Origin: Flavobacterium piscisymbiosum
Lineage (GTDB): Bacteria > Bacteroidota > Bacteroidia > Flavobacteriales > Flavobacteriaceae
Direction of reading: 5' to 3'
Assembly: GCF_020905295.1 (NCBI RefSeq)
Contig: NZ_JAJJMM010000001.1
Location: 2,108,001 to 2,172,000 of the forward strand
DNA length: 64,000 nt
The notes under the pieces are model-generated. The model made no database searches, was not told the origin of the DNA, and saw nothing but the letters and a program-made list of their open reading frames with translations. Of this stretch, positions 25,108 through 35,193 are shown piece by piece. The translations under genes and the position numbers were made by a program. Positions within the stretch are counted from its first letter, which is position 1, and each line of letters begins with the position of its first letter.

Positions 25108-26865
25108 TTATTTAATATTTAATCCAAAAGGAAGCATTGCCTGAACTCCTTTTTGTTTCTGAAGTCTTTTTACCTGCTCGATAAGCATGTAATTCTCTTC
25201 GCCAATTTCTTCTTTTATAAATGCTTCTTTCGATTGTGCAAAAGGCAAACCTGAAAGGATATCATTGAATGTTTTCTCGTATTCAGGATAATTTTGTGTA
25301 CTGTATGATTTTACTTTCGCAATTTTTGCAGCTTCGGCAATAGCATCATTCAATCCTCCAATTTTATCCACCAAACCAATTTTCAATGCTTCAGATCCTG
25401 ACCATACTCTTCCTTGTGCAATAGCATCAACCTGAGCAAAAGTCATTTTTCGACCTTCGGCAACATGCGTTACAAAAGTGTTGTAAATGTGCTCAACGCC
25501 TTCTAAAGTAAAAGCTTTAAATTTTTCGTCAACAGGCACAAACGGACTATAATTAGCCGAGTTTTCGTGTGTTTTTACCTGCTCAGTATTAATTCCTAGT
25601 TTATTGGCTAAAGGGCTAAAATTTGGTAAAATTCCAAAAACACCAATAGAACCGGTAATAGTATTGCTTTCTGCAAAAATGGTATTGGCATTACAAGCGA
25701 TATAATATCCTCCTGAAGCCGCATAATTTCCCATAGAAACTACGACAGGTTTTACTTTTTTGGTAATTTCAATTTCTCTCCAGATTAGGTCAGAAGTTAA
25801 AGCACTTCCTCCGGGACTGTCAATTCTAAGCACGATTGCTTTTACATCTTCATTTTTACGTGCTTCTTGTAGCGAACGACGCATAGAACCTTCACCAATC
25901 ACAGTAACATCTCCTTCGCCGCTTTGTATTTCACCTTGAGCGTAAATAATCGCAATTTGATCCGTTGCTGTATTCGTTAAAGCAGTTGTAACATTATTTT
26001 GAGTATAATCTAAAATCGAAATCTTATTATAATCGTCATCGCCGGTTACTTTCAAGGCTTTTTTGATGGCATTATGGTATACGTCTTCGTAAGCGACAAT
26101 GTCTACCAAATGTTGTGCTTTTGCCATTTCTGGAGTTCTGGCCAATAAACCGTTTGCGATTTCATTTAATTTATCAAGCGGAATGTTTCTGCTTTTAGAA
26201 ATATCAGTAGAAACTGTTGTCCAGATCGAATTTAAAAGTGCCGTAACTTGTTCTCTGTTGGCATCACTCATTTTATTTTCTAAAAACGGCTCAACAGCAC
26301 TTTTGTATTTTCCGTGACGAATCACTTCCATATGAATGCCTGATTTATCCTGAAAATCTTTAAAGAACATTACTTCAGACGAAAGTCCTTTAAAATCTAA
26401 ATCACCTGCAGGATTAATATAAACTGTATTGGCAACAGAGTTTAAATAATATTCTTTTTGAGAATAGGTATTGGCGTAAGCCCAAACAAATTTTCCTGAT
26501 TTTTTGAAACTTTCAAGTGCGTTTCTCAAATCTTTGTATTGAGCTAATCCTAAAGATGATTCATCATTAAGTATTGAAATTCCTTTAATATTATCATCTG
26601 TTTTTGCTGCTTCGATCGCATTGATAACATCGGTCAAACCAACTCCTTTTTTGTCAGAGAAAACAGTTACCCACGGATCTTTGTATTTTCCGGCATAATC
26701 GTTTTGAATTTGTTTTAAATTTAATTCTATAACAGAATCACTTTTGACAGAAACAGTATCGTCTCCTCCAAAAATAGCTCCAATAAGAATTATTCCAAAA
26801 AAGAAGAACATAATAAATACAAAAATACCGACAACTGTGGCAATTACATTTCCTAAAAACTTCAT
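25108..26865 (-). CDS. sppA: Signal peptide peptidase SppA, 67-kDa type
   Basis: SppA digests leftover signal peptides in the cytoplasmic membrane. The protein (585 residues) has one N-terminal transmembrane helix (about 8-31) and the two tandem S49 domains of the long form. The catalytic dyad is Lys188 in GKYKSAVEPF and nucleophile Ser384 in GNYAASGGYY, with RIDSPGGS (347-354) forming the substrate-binding region. It is first of a two-gene operon with an exported hydrolase. A -7 box TACATTTG lies on the minus strand at 26910-26917. Confidence 0.94.
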   Translation of the reverse strand: MKFLGNVIATVVGIFVFIMFFFFGIILIGAIFGGDDTVSVKSDSVIELNLKQIQNDYAGKYKDPWVTVFSDKKGVGLTDVINAIEAAKTDDNIKGISILNDESSLGLAQYKDLRNALESFKKSGKFVWAYANTYSQKEYYLNSVANTVYINPAGDLDFKGLSSEVMFFKDFQDKSGIHMEVIRHGKYKSAVEPFLENKMSDANREQVTALLNSIWTTVSTDISKSRNIPLDKLNEIANGLLARTPEMAKAQHLVDIVAYEDVYHNAIKKALKVTGDDDYNKISILDYTQNNVTTALTNTATDQIAIIYAQGEIQSGEGDVTVIGEGSMRRSLQEARKNEDVKAIVLRIDSPGGSALTSDLIWREIEITKKVKPVVVSMGNYAASGGYYIACNANTIFAESNTITGSIGVFGILPNFSPLANKLGINTEQVKTHENSANYSPFVPVDEKFKAFTLEGVEHIYNTFVTHVAEGRKMTFAQVDAIAQGRVWSGSEALKIGLVDKIGGLNDAIAEAAKIAKVKSYSTQNYPEYEKTFNDILSGLPFAQSKEAFIKEEIGEENYMLIEQVKRLQKQKGVQAMLPFGLNIK

Positions 26866-26909
26866 AAGTATATTTTTTTTAATAAGTAGCGAAAAAGGCT
26901 GGTTTGTTA

Positions 26910-26917
26910 CAAATGTA
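26910..26917 (-). promoter_or_regulatory. -7 box of sppA
   Basis: TACATTTG on the minus strand, an exact TAnnTTTG, 45 bases before the start codon; no clear -33. Confidence 0.45.
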
Positions 26918-27134
26918 CTCTAAAAACAAATTATTTAGGATATACAATTAGATCAAATAGTTGTACTTTTTACATTTTTAAATATCTAAATTAAAGATAG
27001 GATATTTTGAAGGATATCAGCAATTTTTTAGGAAGTTATAAGAAATAAAAAATAAGAAACAGTTGGTAACTTCTGATTCTGGAATTAAATAATATGGGTA
27101 ATTCTAAAATAGTTTTAGTTAATTTGCATTTATT

Positions 27135-28268
27135 ATGAAGTCACAGCATCAAGTCGTTTTATCTATAGGGAGTAATCAGGGAAACAGGTTAGCAAACATC
27201 GAGAGTTGTATCGATTTGATACATCAGGAAGTAGGAACTGTAATCAGGGTTTCAAAACTATACGAAACTCCCGCCTGGGGTTTTGAAAGCGATGCTTTTT
27301 ATAACTGTGCTTTGGTTTTACATACTACTTCATCAGCACAAAAAATACTAAATCAGGTTTTAAAAGTCGAAAAACATTTAGGACGAATCCGTTCGAATCA
27401 GGAAGGCTATCAATCCAGAATTATCGATATTGATTTGATTGCTTTTGATGATGAAATTATTGATTCTGAAAAACTGAAGATTCCGCATCCTTTAATGCAG
27501 AACAGGAATTTTGTTTTGTTGCCGGTTCAGGATTTAAAACTGGATTGGAAACATCCTGTTTTTCAAAAAACGGTTTCAGAATTAATTGCTATTTCACCAG
27601 ATGATAGTGTTTGTACAGTAGTTCAGGATTTGAAAAATCCTTTACGCGAAATTGCCTTAGAAACCTTTAATTATATTGCTTTTGAAGGGAATATTGGAGC
27701 AGGAAAAACGACTTTGGTTCAAAAAATTGCCGAAGATTTTAATGCCAAAACAGTCTTAGAGCGTTTTGCGGATAATCCTTTTTTACCTAAATTTTATAAA
27801 GATCAGAACAGATATGCTTTTCCGCTTGAAATGTCTTTTCTGGCAGACCGTTATCAGCAATTATCAGATGATTTGGCGCAGTTTGATTTGTTTAAAGATT
27901 TTATCGTAGCCGATTATCATATTTTTAAATCGTTGATTTTTGCTAAAATTACCCTGGCAGAAGATGAATATCGTTTGTATCGAAACTTATTCGATATTAT
28001 TTATAAAGAAATGCCAAAACCGGATTTGTACGTTTATCTGTATCAGAATTCAGAGCGCTTGCTTCAGAATATCAAAAAACGCGGTAGAACATACGAACAA
28101 AATATAGAGGCAGAATATTTGGATAAAATCAATAATGGATATCTGGATTATATTAAATCCCAAAAAGACCTCAATGTCCTTATTATAGATGTTTCAGATC
28201 GTGATTTTGTAAAAAAACACGAGGACTATCTTTTTATATTAGATGAAATTCAGAAAAAAATAAATTAA
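27135..28268 (+). CDS. folK: Fusion of HPPK (FolK) and deoxynucleoside kinase
   Basis: A 377-residue two-domain protein. Residues 1 to about 160 are 6-hydroxymethyl-7,8-dihydropterin pyrophosphokinase (folate synthesis): SIGSNQGNR (10-18), LYETPAWGF, and the metal-binding signature IIDIDLIAFD (96-105). Residues about 178-377 are a deoxynucleoside kinase: P-loop GNIGAGKT (185-192), the LADRYQQL segment, and the arginine-rich lid RGRTYEQNIEAEYL. The linker is short. The fusion joins a folate enzyme to deoxynucleotide salvage; both feed the thymidylate pool. Confidence 0.92.
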   Translation: MKSQHQVVLSIGSNQGNRLANIESCIDLIHQEVGTVIRVSKLYETPAWGFESDAFYNCALVLHTTSSAQKILNQVLKVEKHLGRIRSNQEGYQSRIIDIDLIAFDDEIIDSEKLKIPHPLMQNRNFVLLPVQDLKLDWKHPVFQKTVSELIAISPDDSVCTVVQDLKNPLREIALETFNYIAFEGNIGAGKTTLVQKIAEDFNAKTVLERFADNPFLPKFYKDQNRYAFPLEMSFLADRYQQLSDDLAQFDLFKDFIVADYHIFKSLIFAKITLAEDEYRLYRNLFDIIYKEMPKPDLYVYLYQNSERLLQNIKKRGRTYEQNIEAEYLDKINNGYLDYIKSQKDLNVLIIDVSDRDFVKKHEDYLFILDEIQKKIN

Positions 28269-28323
28269 TTGGATAATTCTCGCAATGTATTTCAATTATC
28301 TCATTATCTAATTGACACATTTC

Positions 28324-30519
28324 CTAATTAGATCTCTTCAAAGAAAAATGACCTTTAAAAACAGGATGTGTATTGTCAATTTTTAAGGCGTACCAATAAT
28401 CAGAAGCGGGTAGAGGTGTTTTGTTGAAAGTGCCGTCCCAACTCATTTGAGAGCCTTTTAATTGTGCTATAAGTTTTCCATACCGATCAAAAATAGTTAT
28501 TTCTGCCTGAGGATAATTTTCCATTCCGGCAACTTCCCAGACATCATTAAAAGAGTCATTATTTGGAGTAAAAAATTCAGGAAAAACCAGAACAACAAAA
28601 TTTAAGGTATCGCCTCCACAGCCATTTTTGCCTTGAGCAAAAGCAGTTCTTAAACCTGCAGGAATATCATAGAATACATTAGAATCCTGAAAATTTAACC
28701 CATCAACTGAATATTCATAATAATCAGCATCGTTGGCAAGATAAATAGTAGCTGTTGTACCGTTTACTGTAACTCGTTTAATTACTGGAATTAAATGTTC
28801 GTCAACAATAATCGTTTTTCTACTGGTACAATTTTCGGGAGCAGGACTTGTAACGTCAACGGTGTACGTTCCGCTGGCTGTAACGGTGATTATTTGTGCG
28901 GTTTCACCAGTGCTCCATTTATAGGTCATTCCGGCAATTCCTGCATCAAGATTAACTTTTTGATACTGACATAAGATTGCAGTTTCATCAGTAACGGCAG
29001 GAGGTGTATAGATTACAATGTTAATTGGTGTTCGGGTGGTATTAATGCAAGTGCCATTTGAGGCCTGTGCATAATAAGTAATATTGTTCGAAATGGCAGG
29101 CGTTGCAAAACTATTTCCTGTATAAACACTATTTCCTCCGGTAGAAGATGTAAACCAACTGATTGTGCCCATATTTGAATTGGCTTCGAGAGTTACACTT
29201 CCAGGTCCGCAATTATAGACTGTTGAAGATACTGCAACCGGTGTTGAAGGCGTAATGTTTACAGTTGCCACAACCGATTTTCTGTTCGATTCGCAACCGG
29301 CATCAACATAATAAGTTGTGGTGGTAGTTAGAGTAGGAGTTGTATAAGTGTTTCCTGTCCCTAATAAATTTCCTCCAACAGCAGCATCGTACCAACTAAT
29401 GGTTGAGCCAGCTGTCGCTGTAGTGCTAAATGTAAAACTTCCGGAATCACACACAGGACTCGGATTTGCGGCAGGTGTTGCAACGGGAATTGTAATTTTG
29501 GTACTCGCAGCGATTTCTAAAGTCAATTCGCCAGGCATTCCGCCATATTCTACAACATATCCTTTGGGCTGATAATTACCGTTTGTATCTCCGGTATTAG
29601 ATAAATCATTCCAGGATCCTTTTATTCCAACTCCGGGTTGGGTAATATGTGCATATTTTTCATTTCCACCCTGATTATTTGGTTCTCCGTTGTTCCAGAA
29701 AGCAAAATTTGGTGTAGATCCGTTTGCAGTTCCATTCCAGAAAATTGTTCCGGCTTCAGGTCCTGTAACCCATTTCCAGACACCTTCCGTTTCGGCATCG
29801 CTTCCGCCAATCCAGCCCGTTCCTGAAGCTTGTTCGCCAATCAGTTTAGCTTCATCAGCAGATAAAATAGTGGCGAGATAACCTTGTAATCCGTAATAAT
29901 CACTGGCTTCGGCAGCAGCTTTTGCCGCGGTCCATGAAATGCCAATGCTGGGAATAAATAAATAATAATGTTGAGTCGATGGAAGATAATTGGCATTACC
30001 AATCGTGATAGAAAAAGTTTTGGTTCCGGAAGCGGCAGCCGAAGAATTAGAGAATACCACATCTTTGATAGCAGATTCTAAATCAGAATACAAAACATTG
30101 CCGCCTGTTGCGCTTGATATTTTTAATTTTCCGGCAGTAGCATCCCAACTCGTCGTGATTGAAGGATGTGCTGCAACGTTTGAAAGAGCTAATTGATCTA
30201 AACCACTTGAATAGCCCGAAGAGATTTGAACATAACCGGCTTCGGTTCCTGTTTCTAATGGATCATGGGTAATTAAAATACTGGTAACAACATTAATACT
30301 GGTTTGTGGACAGTACAATTGATCTCCGGTAGCTTTGATTACCGGAGGAATGATAGCAAGACTTAAATTTGAGCTCTTTTTTGTATTTGATTTAATAGTG
30401 TCATTTGACAATGTAATTAGATTTATGTTTAAGGATCTAATTTTTTCAAATGAATAAGTCTTATTAAAGCTTAAAACAAAAAATATTATGATTATTTTTA
30501 AGAAATTGATACTTTTCAT
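28324..30519 (-). CDS. Secreted C-type-lectin protein with gliding-motility/T9SS C-terminal domain
   Basis: A 731-residue exported protein. An N-terminal signal segment (INFLKIIIIFFVLSFNKTYS) is followed by a C-type lectin domain (about 190-325; GYLATILSADEA, WIGGSD, NNGEPNN, SWND), then Ig-like/PKD-like repeats (about 355-570; each with a STISWYD- or GTISWFT-type strand and TTTYYV endings). The last 90 residues match the gliding-motility-associated C-terminal domain (FTPNNDSFNDVWEVAG, then ITIFDRYGKLIAQL), which is a type B sorting signal for type IX secretion. The EPN motif is typical of mannose-type ligands; the target is unknown. Confidence 0.9.
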   Translation of the reverse strand: MKSINFLKIIIIFFVLSFNKTYSFEKIRSLNINLITLSNDTIKSNTKKSSNLSLAIIPPVIKATGDQLYCPQTSINVVTSILITHDPLETGTEAGYVQISSGYSSGLDQLALSNVAAHPSITTSWDATAGKLKISSATGGNVLYSDLESAIKDVVFSNSSAAASGTKTFSITIGNANYLPSTQHYYLFIPSIGISWTAAKAAAEASDYYGLQGYLATILSADEAKLIGEQASGTGWIGGSDAETEGVWKWVTGPEAGTIFWNGTANGSTPNFAFWNNGEPNNQGGNEKYAHITQPGVGIKGSWNDLSNTGDTNGNYQPKGYVVEYGGMPGELTLEIAASTKITIPVATPAANPSPVCDSGSFTFSTTATAGSTISWYDAAVGGNLLGTGNTYTTPTLTTTTTYYVDAGCESNRKSVVATVNITPSTPVAVSSTVYNCGPGSVTLEANSNMGTISWFTSSTGGNSVYTGNSFATPAISNNITYYAQASNGTCINTTRTPINIVIYTPPAVTDETAILCQYQKVNLDAGIAGMTYKWSTGETAQIITVTASGTYTVDVTSPAPENCTSRKTIIVDEHLIPVIKRVTVNGTTATIYLANDADYYEYSVDGLNFQDSNVFYDIPAGLRTAFAQGKNGCGGDTLNFVVLVFPEFFTPNNDSFNDVWEVAGMENYPQAEITIFDRYGKLIAQLKGSQMSWDGTFNKTPLPASDYWYALKIDNTHPVFKGHFSLKRSN

Positions 30520-30626
30520 TTTATAAAAGTATCAATTTTATAATAGCAAAAAAATATATTTAAATTTCTAACATTTAAGCCTTAAATCTTCACTAAAATA
30601 ACATTTTATGAGCGTAAATTCTTCTT

Positions 30627-31169
30627 TTAAATAGTGTTTGGCCAATTTAGTTTTTGAAATAAATCCCACACTACAATTCCTGCACTTACAGCAATGTTTA
30701 AGGAATGTTTGGTTCCTAATTGAGGAATCTCGATACAGCCATCACAAATGGCAACTGCTTCCTGAGCAACGCCATAAACCTCATTACCAAAAACAAGAGC
30801 ATATTTTTGATTTTTCTCGACTTTAAAATCCTGAAGAAAAACAGAACTTTCGACTTGTTCGATAGCCATTGTTATTACGTTTTTCTTTTTAAGATTTTCA
30901 ATAACTTCCAATACATTTTCATGATGTTCCCAGGCTACAGTTTCAGTAGCGCCAAGAGCGGTTTTATGAATTTCTTTATTTGGAGGAGTAGCTGTAATAC
31001 CGCACAAGATTATTTTTTCGACCAAAAAAGCATCAGAAGTTCTAAATACAGATCCGATATTGTGTAGGCTGCGAATGTCGTCTAACACTATTATAAGAGG
31101 GGTTTTGTCTGATTTTTTAAAATCTTCAATCGATTTTCTGTCCAGTTCGCTATTTTCGAGTTTTCTCAT
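30627..31169 (-). CDS. RNA 2'-O-methyltransferase, SpoU/TrmH family
   Basis: A 180-residue SPOUT enzyme without the usual N-terminal extension. Motif I is IVLDDIRSLHNIGSVFRTSDA, the middle is VEKIILCGITATPP, and the SAM-binding knot motifs are ALVFGNEVYGVAQEA and HSLNIAVSAGIVVWDL. Members methylate ribose in tRNA or 23S rRNA; the target here cannot be told from the sequence. Downstream of the DUF1573 gene but separated by a terminator. Confidence 0.9.
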   Translation of the reverse strand: MRKLENSELDRKSIEDFKKSDKTPLIIVLDDIRSLHNIGSVFRTSDAFLVEKIILCGITATPPNKEIHKTALGATETVAWEHHENVLEVIENLKKKNVITMAIEQVESSVFLQDFKVEKNQKYALVFGNEVYGVAQEAVAICDGCIEIPQLGTKHSLNIAVSAGIVVWDLFQKLNWPNTI

Positions 31170-31190
31170 TGGTGTTGTATTCAGGTCATA

Positions 31191-31221
31191 AAAAAAGCTT
31201 CCAAAGATAAGGAAGCTTTTT
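31191..31221 (-). terminator. Terminator after the DUF1573 gene
   Basis: GCTTCC (31197-31202), AAAGATAA, GGAAGC (31211-31216), extended by A/T-rich arms; on the minus strand it ends in a T run. Confidence 0.75.
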
Positions 31222-31247
31222 CGATTTATTTTATTTTGTTTTTCAGA

Positions 31248-31682
31248 TTAGCTTTTAACAGGATCTGGTAAAACTGTACCTTTAATAGTAAGTACTTTTG
31301 TTGGTTGTCCTTCAGCATTAGAAGTTACAGTAACCGTTTTTGTAAAAGTACCAACTCTGTCAGTAGCATATTTTACACCAATAATACCTTTAGCACCCGG
31401 AGCGATTGGCTCTTTTGGAGTTGTTGGTACAGTACAACCACAAGATCCTTGTGTATTTGTAATGATTAATGGCTTAGTTCCGTTGTTTACAAAAACGAAT
31501 TCACGTTTTCCATCAGCATTGTGAGCGATAGTTCCGTAATCGATAGTTTCTGTTTCGAAAGCCATTCCAGCTCCTTCAACTTTAGCAACCTTAGCAGCTT
31601 TAGCTGTTGTTTTTTTAGCTTGAGCGTTAGAAGCAGTAATTCCAACCACAGCTAACATAGCGAATAAAATTATTTTTTTCAT
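31248..31682 (-). CDS. DUF1573 family secreted protein
   Basis: A 144-residue protein from the ATG at 31682 (signal MKKIILFAMLAVVGITASNA). The DUF1573 pattern is clear: IDYGTIAHNADGKREFVFVN, then PLIITNTQGSCGCTVP with its conserved CGC and an immunoglobulin-like GTFTKTVTVTSNA. A longer frame exists to 31712, but a consensus -7 box (TAGATTTG, minus strand 31710-31717) overlaps that upstream codon, and the short form has a clean signal peptide. Role unknown; probably periplasmic. Confidence 0.88.
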   Translation of the reverse strand: MKKIILFAMLAVVGITASNAQAKKTTAKAAKVAKVEGAGMAFETETIDYGTIAHNADGKREFVFVNNGTKPLIITNTQGSCGCTVPTTPKEPIAPGAKGIIGVKYATDRVGTFTKTVTVTSNAEGQPTKVLTIKGTVLPDPVKS

Positions 31683-31709
31683 CTTTAGAATCTTTGTTTT
31701 AATTATGAA

Positions 31710-31717
31710 CAAATCTA
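31710..31717 (-). promoter_or_regulatory. -7 box of the DUF1573 gene
   Basis: TAGATTTG on the minus strand, exact TAnnTTTG. It fixes the start at 31682. Confidence 0.55.
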
Positions 31718-31798
31718 TAGAAAAATCTAATATGTTAATATAAAAAAATCTTAAAATATTTTAATTTTTGATCCACTTCGATATTCCTTTAAAATATT

Positions 31799-31806
31799 AT
31801 AAATTC
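31799..31806 (+). promoter_or_regulatory. Putative -7 box of mutS
   Basis: TAAATTCG, one base off consensus, 33 bases upstream of the TTG start at 31840. Confidence 0.4.
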
Positions 31807-31839
31807 GCTGTCTTAATTTTTCATTTAAAACACAATAAT

Positions 31840-34446
31840 TTGGCAGCTAAAGAGAAAGTGGTGAAAGAAACACCCTTAATGAAACAGTACAACGAAATCA
31901 AGAGAAAATATCCTGATGCATGTCTGCTTTTTAGAGTGGGTGATTTTTACGAAACCTTTGGAGAAGACGCTATTAGAGCATCAAAAATCCTTGGAATTAC
32001 CCTGACCAAAAGAGGTGCAGGATCTGAAACCGAGACAGCTTTGGCTGGTTTTCCGCATCATTCTATTAATACTTATTTGCCAAAATTGGTTAAAGCGGGA
32101 CTTCGTGTAGCGATTTGTGATCAGCTTGAAGATCCTAAAATGACCAAAACTATCGTGAAACGTGGCGTTACTGAACTGGTAACTCCGGGAGTTTCTTTAA
32201 ATGATGAGGTTTTACAATCAAAAACAAACAACTTTTTAGCATCAGTTTATTTTGCTAATAAAAATATTGGGGTTTCTTTTCTGGACGTTTCAACCGGAGA
32301 ATTCTTAACGGCTCAGGGAAATGCAGAATATATAGATAAATTATTGCAGAATTTTAACCCAAGCGAAATTCTGGTTCCTAAAAATAATAAAGGAGATTTT
32401 AAAGCTTCTTTTGGAGAAGATTTTCATACTTTTTATCTGGAAGACTGGATTTATAAAGAAGATTATGCTTTAGAGACGCTGACAAAACATTTTCAGACCG
32501 TTTCTTTAAAAGGTTTTGGAATAGAAGAATTAAAAGAAGGAATTATTGCTTCGGGAGCGATTTTGTATTATTTGTCCGAGACACAGCATAATCGTGTACA
32601 GCATATAACCGCGATTCAGCGTATTGCCGAAGATGCTTATGTATGGATGGATCGTTTCACGATTAGAAACTTAGAATTGTATCATAGTTATAATCCAAAT
32701 GCAGTAACGCTTTTAGATGTTATCGACAGAACGCTTTCGCCAATGGGAGGTCGTTTACTGAAACGTTGGCTGGCTTTACCATTAAAAGATAGTAATAAAA
32801 TAAAAGGACGTCACGATGTGGTTTCGTATCTGAAATCAAATTCTGAAGTTTTATATAATATCCAGTATCAAATTAAGCAAATTTCAGATTTAGAGCGTTT
32901 GATTTCTAAAATCGCTGCGGGGAAAGTTTCACCGAGAGAAATTGTTTATTTAAAAGAATCCCTGGACGCTATTATCCCAATAAAAACTCTGGCATTGGCA
33001 AGTCCGCAGGAAGCTGTAAAAGTTATTGGGGATAGTTTGCATGCTTGTGATTTATTGAGAGAGAAGATTAAAACGACTTTAAATCAGGATGCGCCTGTTG
33101 CTATTGCAAAAGGAAATGCGATTGCAAGAGGTATTAGTGAAGAGTTAGATGATTTACGTGATATTTCAACTTCTGGGAAAGAATATCTGGAAGGAATCGA
33201 AAAAAGAGAATCAGAAAGAACCGGGATTTCTTCTTTAAAAATATCCTTCAATAATGTTTTTGGATATTATATTGAAGTAAGAAATACGCATAAAGATAAA
33301 GTACCTACAGAATGGATTCGTAAACAAACTCTTGTAAATGCCGAACGTTATATTACAGAGGAATTAAAAGAATACGAAACAAAAATTCTGGGTGCCGAAG
33401 AGAAAATTCATAAAATCGAATCAGAGCTTTTTGAGCAATTAGTAGCCTGGATTGCGACTTACATCAAGCCGGTTCAAATGAATGCTAATTTGATAGCGCA
33501 ATTAGATTGTTTGTGTTCGTTTACGCAATTGGCTGTTGAGAATAAATACGTTTGTCCTGAAATTGATGAGACTTTCGAACTGGAAATCAAAAACGGTAGG
33601 CATCCTGTTATCGAAAAACAATTGCCGGTAGGAACACCTTATATTGCCAACGATGTTTATTTAGACAGAGAAACGCAGCAAATTATTATGATTACCGGTC
33701 CCAACATGTCGGGTAAGTCGGCTATTTTAAGACAAACCGCTTTAATTGTATTATTGGCTCAAATGGGAAGTTTTGTTCCGGCTGACAGCGTGAGAATGGG
33801 AATTGTAGATAAAATCTTTACCAGAGTAGGAGCGTCGGATAATATCTCGATGGGAGAATCTACTTTTATGGTTGAGATGAATGAAACGGCTTCTATTTTG
33901 AATAATATCTCGGATCGTAGTTTGGTGCTGTTGGATGAAATTGGTAGAGGAACCAGTACTTATGACGGAATCTCTATTGCCTGGGCGATTGCTGAATTTT
34001 TGCATGAACATCCCGGAAAACCTAAAACTTTGTTTGCGACGCATTATCATGAGTTGAATGAAATGACGGAATCTTTACCGAGAATTCAGAATTATAATGT
34101 TGCGGTAAAAGAATTAAAAGATACTGTTCTTTTTATCAGAAAGCTGGTAAAAGGAGGAAGTGCCCATAGTTTTGGAATTCACGTTGCAAAAATGGCGGGA
34201 ATGCCTCAAATTGTAATTTTGAAAGCGCAAAAGTTATTAAAGAAATTAGAAAAGAATCATTCAAACGAGGCGCTAAACGGAATAAAAGAAGCTAGTGACG
34301 AGATGCAAATGAGTTTCTTTAATCTGGATGATCCTTTGTTAGAAGAAATAAAAGAAGAGATCATGAGTCTTGATATAAATGCAATAACGCCAGTAGAAGC
34401 ATTGATGAAGCTTAACGAGATTAAAAGAATGTTGGTTAAAAAATAA
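31840..34446 (+). CDS. mutS: DNA mismatch repair protein MutS
   Basis: MutS recognises mismatches and recruits the repair machinery. From the TTG at 31840 it has 868 residues and begins (fMet)[20 protein letters not shown], the usual flavobacterial N-terminus. The mismatch-wedge motif [10 protein letters not shown] (Phe-x-Glu) is present, as are the connector/lever domains, the Walker A loop GPNMSGKS (about 620-627), Walker [15 protein letters not shown] and the late [10 protein letters not shown] motif. A further TTG at 31768 extends the frame, but it precedes the -7 box. The C-terminal tetramerisation tail is short. Confidence 0.95.
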   Translation: MAAKEKVVKETPLMKQYNEIKRKYPDACLLFRVGDFYETFGEDAIRASKILGITLTKRGAGSETETALAGFPHHSINTYLPKLVKAGLRVAICDQLEDPKMTKTIVKRGVTELVTPGVSLNDEVLQSKTNNFLASVYFANKNIGVSFLDVSTGEFLTAQGNAEYIDKLLQNFNPSEILVPKNNKGDFKASFGEDFHTFYLEDWIYKEDYALETLTKHFQTVSLKGFGIEELKEGIIASGAILYYLSETQHNRVQHITAIQRIAEDAYVWMDRFTIRNLELYHSYNPNAVTLLDVIDRTLSPMGGRLLKRWLALPLKDSNKIKGRHDVVSYLKSNSEVLYNIQYQIKQISDLERLISKIAAGKVSPREIVYLKESLDAIIPIKTLALASPQEAVKVIGDSLHACDLLREKIKTTLNQDAPVAIAKGNAIARGISEELDDLRDISTSGKEYLEGIEKRESERTGISSLKISFNNVFGYYIEVRNTHKDKVPTEWIRKQTLVNAERYITEELKEYETKILGAEEKIHKIESELFEQLVAWIATYIKPVQMNANLIAQLDCLCSFTQLAVENKYVCPEIDETFELEIKNGRHPVIEKQLPVGTPYIANDVYLDRETQQIIMITGPNMSGKSAILRQTALIVLLAQMGSFVPADSVRMGIVDKIFTRVGASDNISMGESTFMVEMNETASILNNISDRSLVLLDEIGRGTSTYDGISIAWAIAEFLHEHPGKPKTLFATHYHELNEMTESLPRIQNYNVAVKELKDTVLFIRKLVKGGSAHSFGIHVAKMAGMPQIVILKAQKLLKKLEKNHSNEALNGIKEASDEMQMSFFNLDDPLLEEIKEEIMSLDINAITPVEALMKLNEIKRMLVKK

Positions 34447-34512
34447 TTTCAGATTTAAAGTTTAGGTTATCAGAAAGTTATAAAATAAGCATAATTTTTT
34501 TTCAAAAAACGC

Positions 34513-34542
34513 TTGTGTAATTGAATAAATGTCCTAAATTTG
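34513..34542 (+). promoter_or_regulatory. Promoter of the tRNA-Gly/tRNA-Leu unit
   Basis: TTG (34513-34515), 19 bases, TAAATTTG (34535-34542). The first tRNA starts 53 bases downstream. Confidence 0.65.
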
Positions 34543-34595
34543 CAGTCGCAATACAGAACAAGTCAAGTATTGTAGTTCTTATAAGAATTTGAAAT

Positions 34596-34668
34596 GCGAA
34601 AATAGCTCAGTTGGTAGAGCGCGACCTTGCCAAGGTCGAGGTCGCGGGTTCGAGCCCCGTTTTTCGCT
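34596..34668 (+). tRNA. tRNA-Gly(GCC)
   Basis: The acceptor arms GCGAAAA (34596-34602) and TTTTCGC (34661-34667) pair fully. The D-arm is AGCTCAGTTGGTAGAGC. The anticodon stem CGACC/GGTCG encloses loop TTGCCAA with anticodon GCC, and the T-arm is GCGGGTTCGAGCCCCGT. The discriminator is T and no CCA is encoded. Confidence 0.96.
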
Positions 34669-34682
34669 CAACATCATATAAT

Positions 34683-34768
34683 GCTCGGATGGTGAAATTG
34701 GTAGACACGCTGGACTTAAAATCCAGTGAACAGCAATGTTCGTGCGGGTTCAAGTCCCGCTCTGAGTA
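34683..34768 (+). tRNA. tRNA-Leu(TAA)
   Basis: The acceptor arm is GCTCGGA (34683-34689) with TCTGAGT (two wobbles). The anticodon stem CTGGA/TCCAG encloses loop CTTAAAA with anticodon TAA. A class II long variable arm (GAACAGCAATGTTC) and T-arm GCGGGTTCAAGTCCCGC follow. It is 86 nt, with no encoded CCA. Confidence 0.96.
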
Positions 34769-34770
34769 CT

Positions 34771-34800
34771 AAAGCCTCTTCTTTTGAAGAGGCTTTTTTT
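34771..34800 (+). terminator. Terminator of the tRNA unit
   Basis: AAGCCTCTTC, TTTT, GAAGAGGCTT then Ts, directly after the tRNA-Leu 3' end. Confidence 0.88.
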
Positions 34801-34814
34801 ATTGTGGGAATTTA

Positions 34815-35193
34815 AAGGTTCTAAGTCTTTGAGTTTCTAAGATTCTGAGATTCTGAGGTCCTGAGTTTTTTTGCGTACTGATTAAAAGTGCTGTTTGTTA
34901 TTTCGAGGATTTCTTTTCTGAAATGAGAAAAAAAAATCTTTTTTTAAAAAAAAACTTGACATTGAGTTTCGGTACACAAAGCTTTGCGGTCTTCAATTGT
35001 GTAACAAAACTTAAATCTTGATGAACTCTGCGAATCCCGATAGCTATCGGGATTGTGTTCTCTGCGGTAAAAAAAAGGAGTGTAAATTTAATATTTCTCC
35101 GTAATATTTATGGTTGGTTTTGAGGTTCTAATCAGTCTAAAATCTAAAATTCTAATAAATCTAAAATCAACAATCTAAAATCTAAAATAATAA
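34815..35193. repeat. Repeat-rich gap upstream of the DUF1508-like gene
   Basis: No gene in this 390-base stretch. 34815-34870 carries loosely repeated TTCTAAG/TTCTGAG units (sister sequence at 45020-45050). 35022-35075 is a CTCTGCG-family repeat interrupted by a perfect 22-base palindrome at 35033-35054 (core CCCGATAGCTATCGGG). 35132-35193 is a run of TCTAAAATCTAAAAT-type units resembling 42289-42404. Confidence 0.6.
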
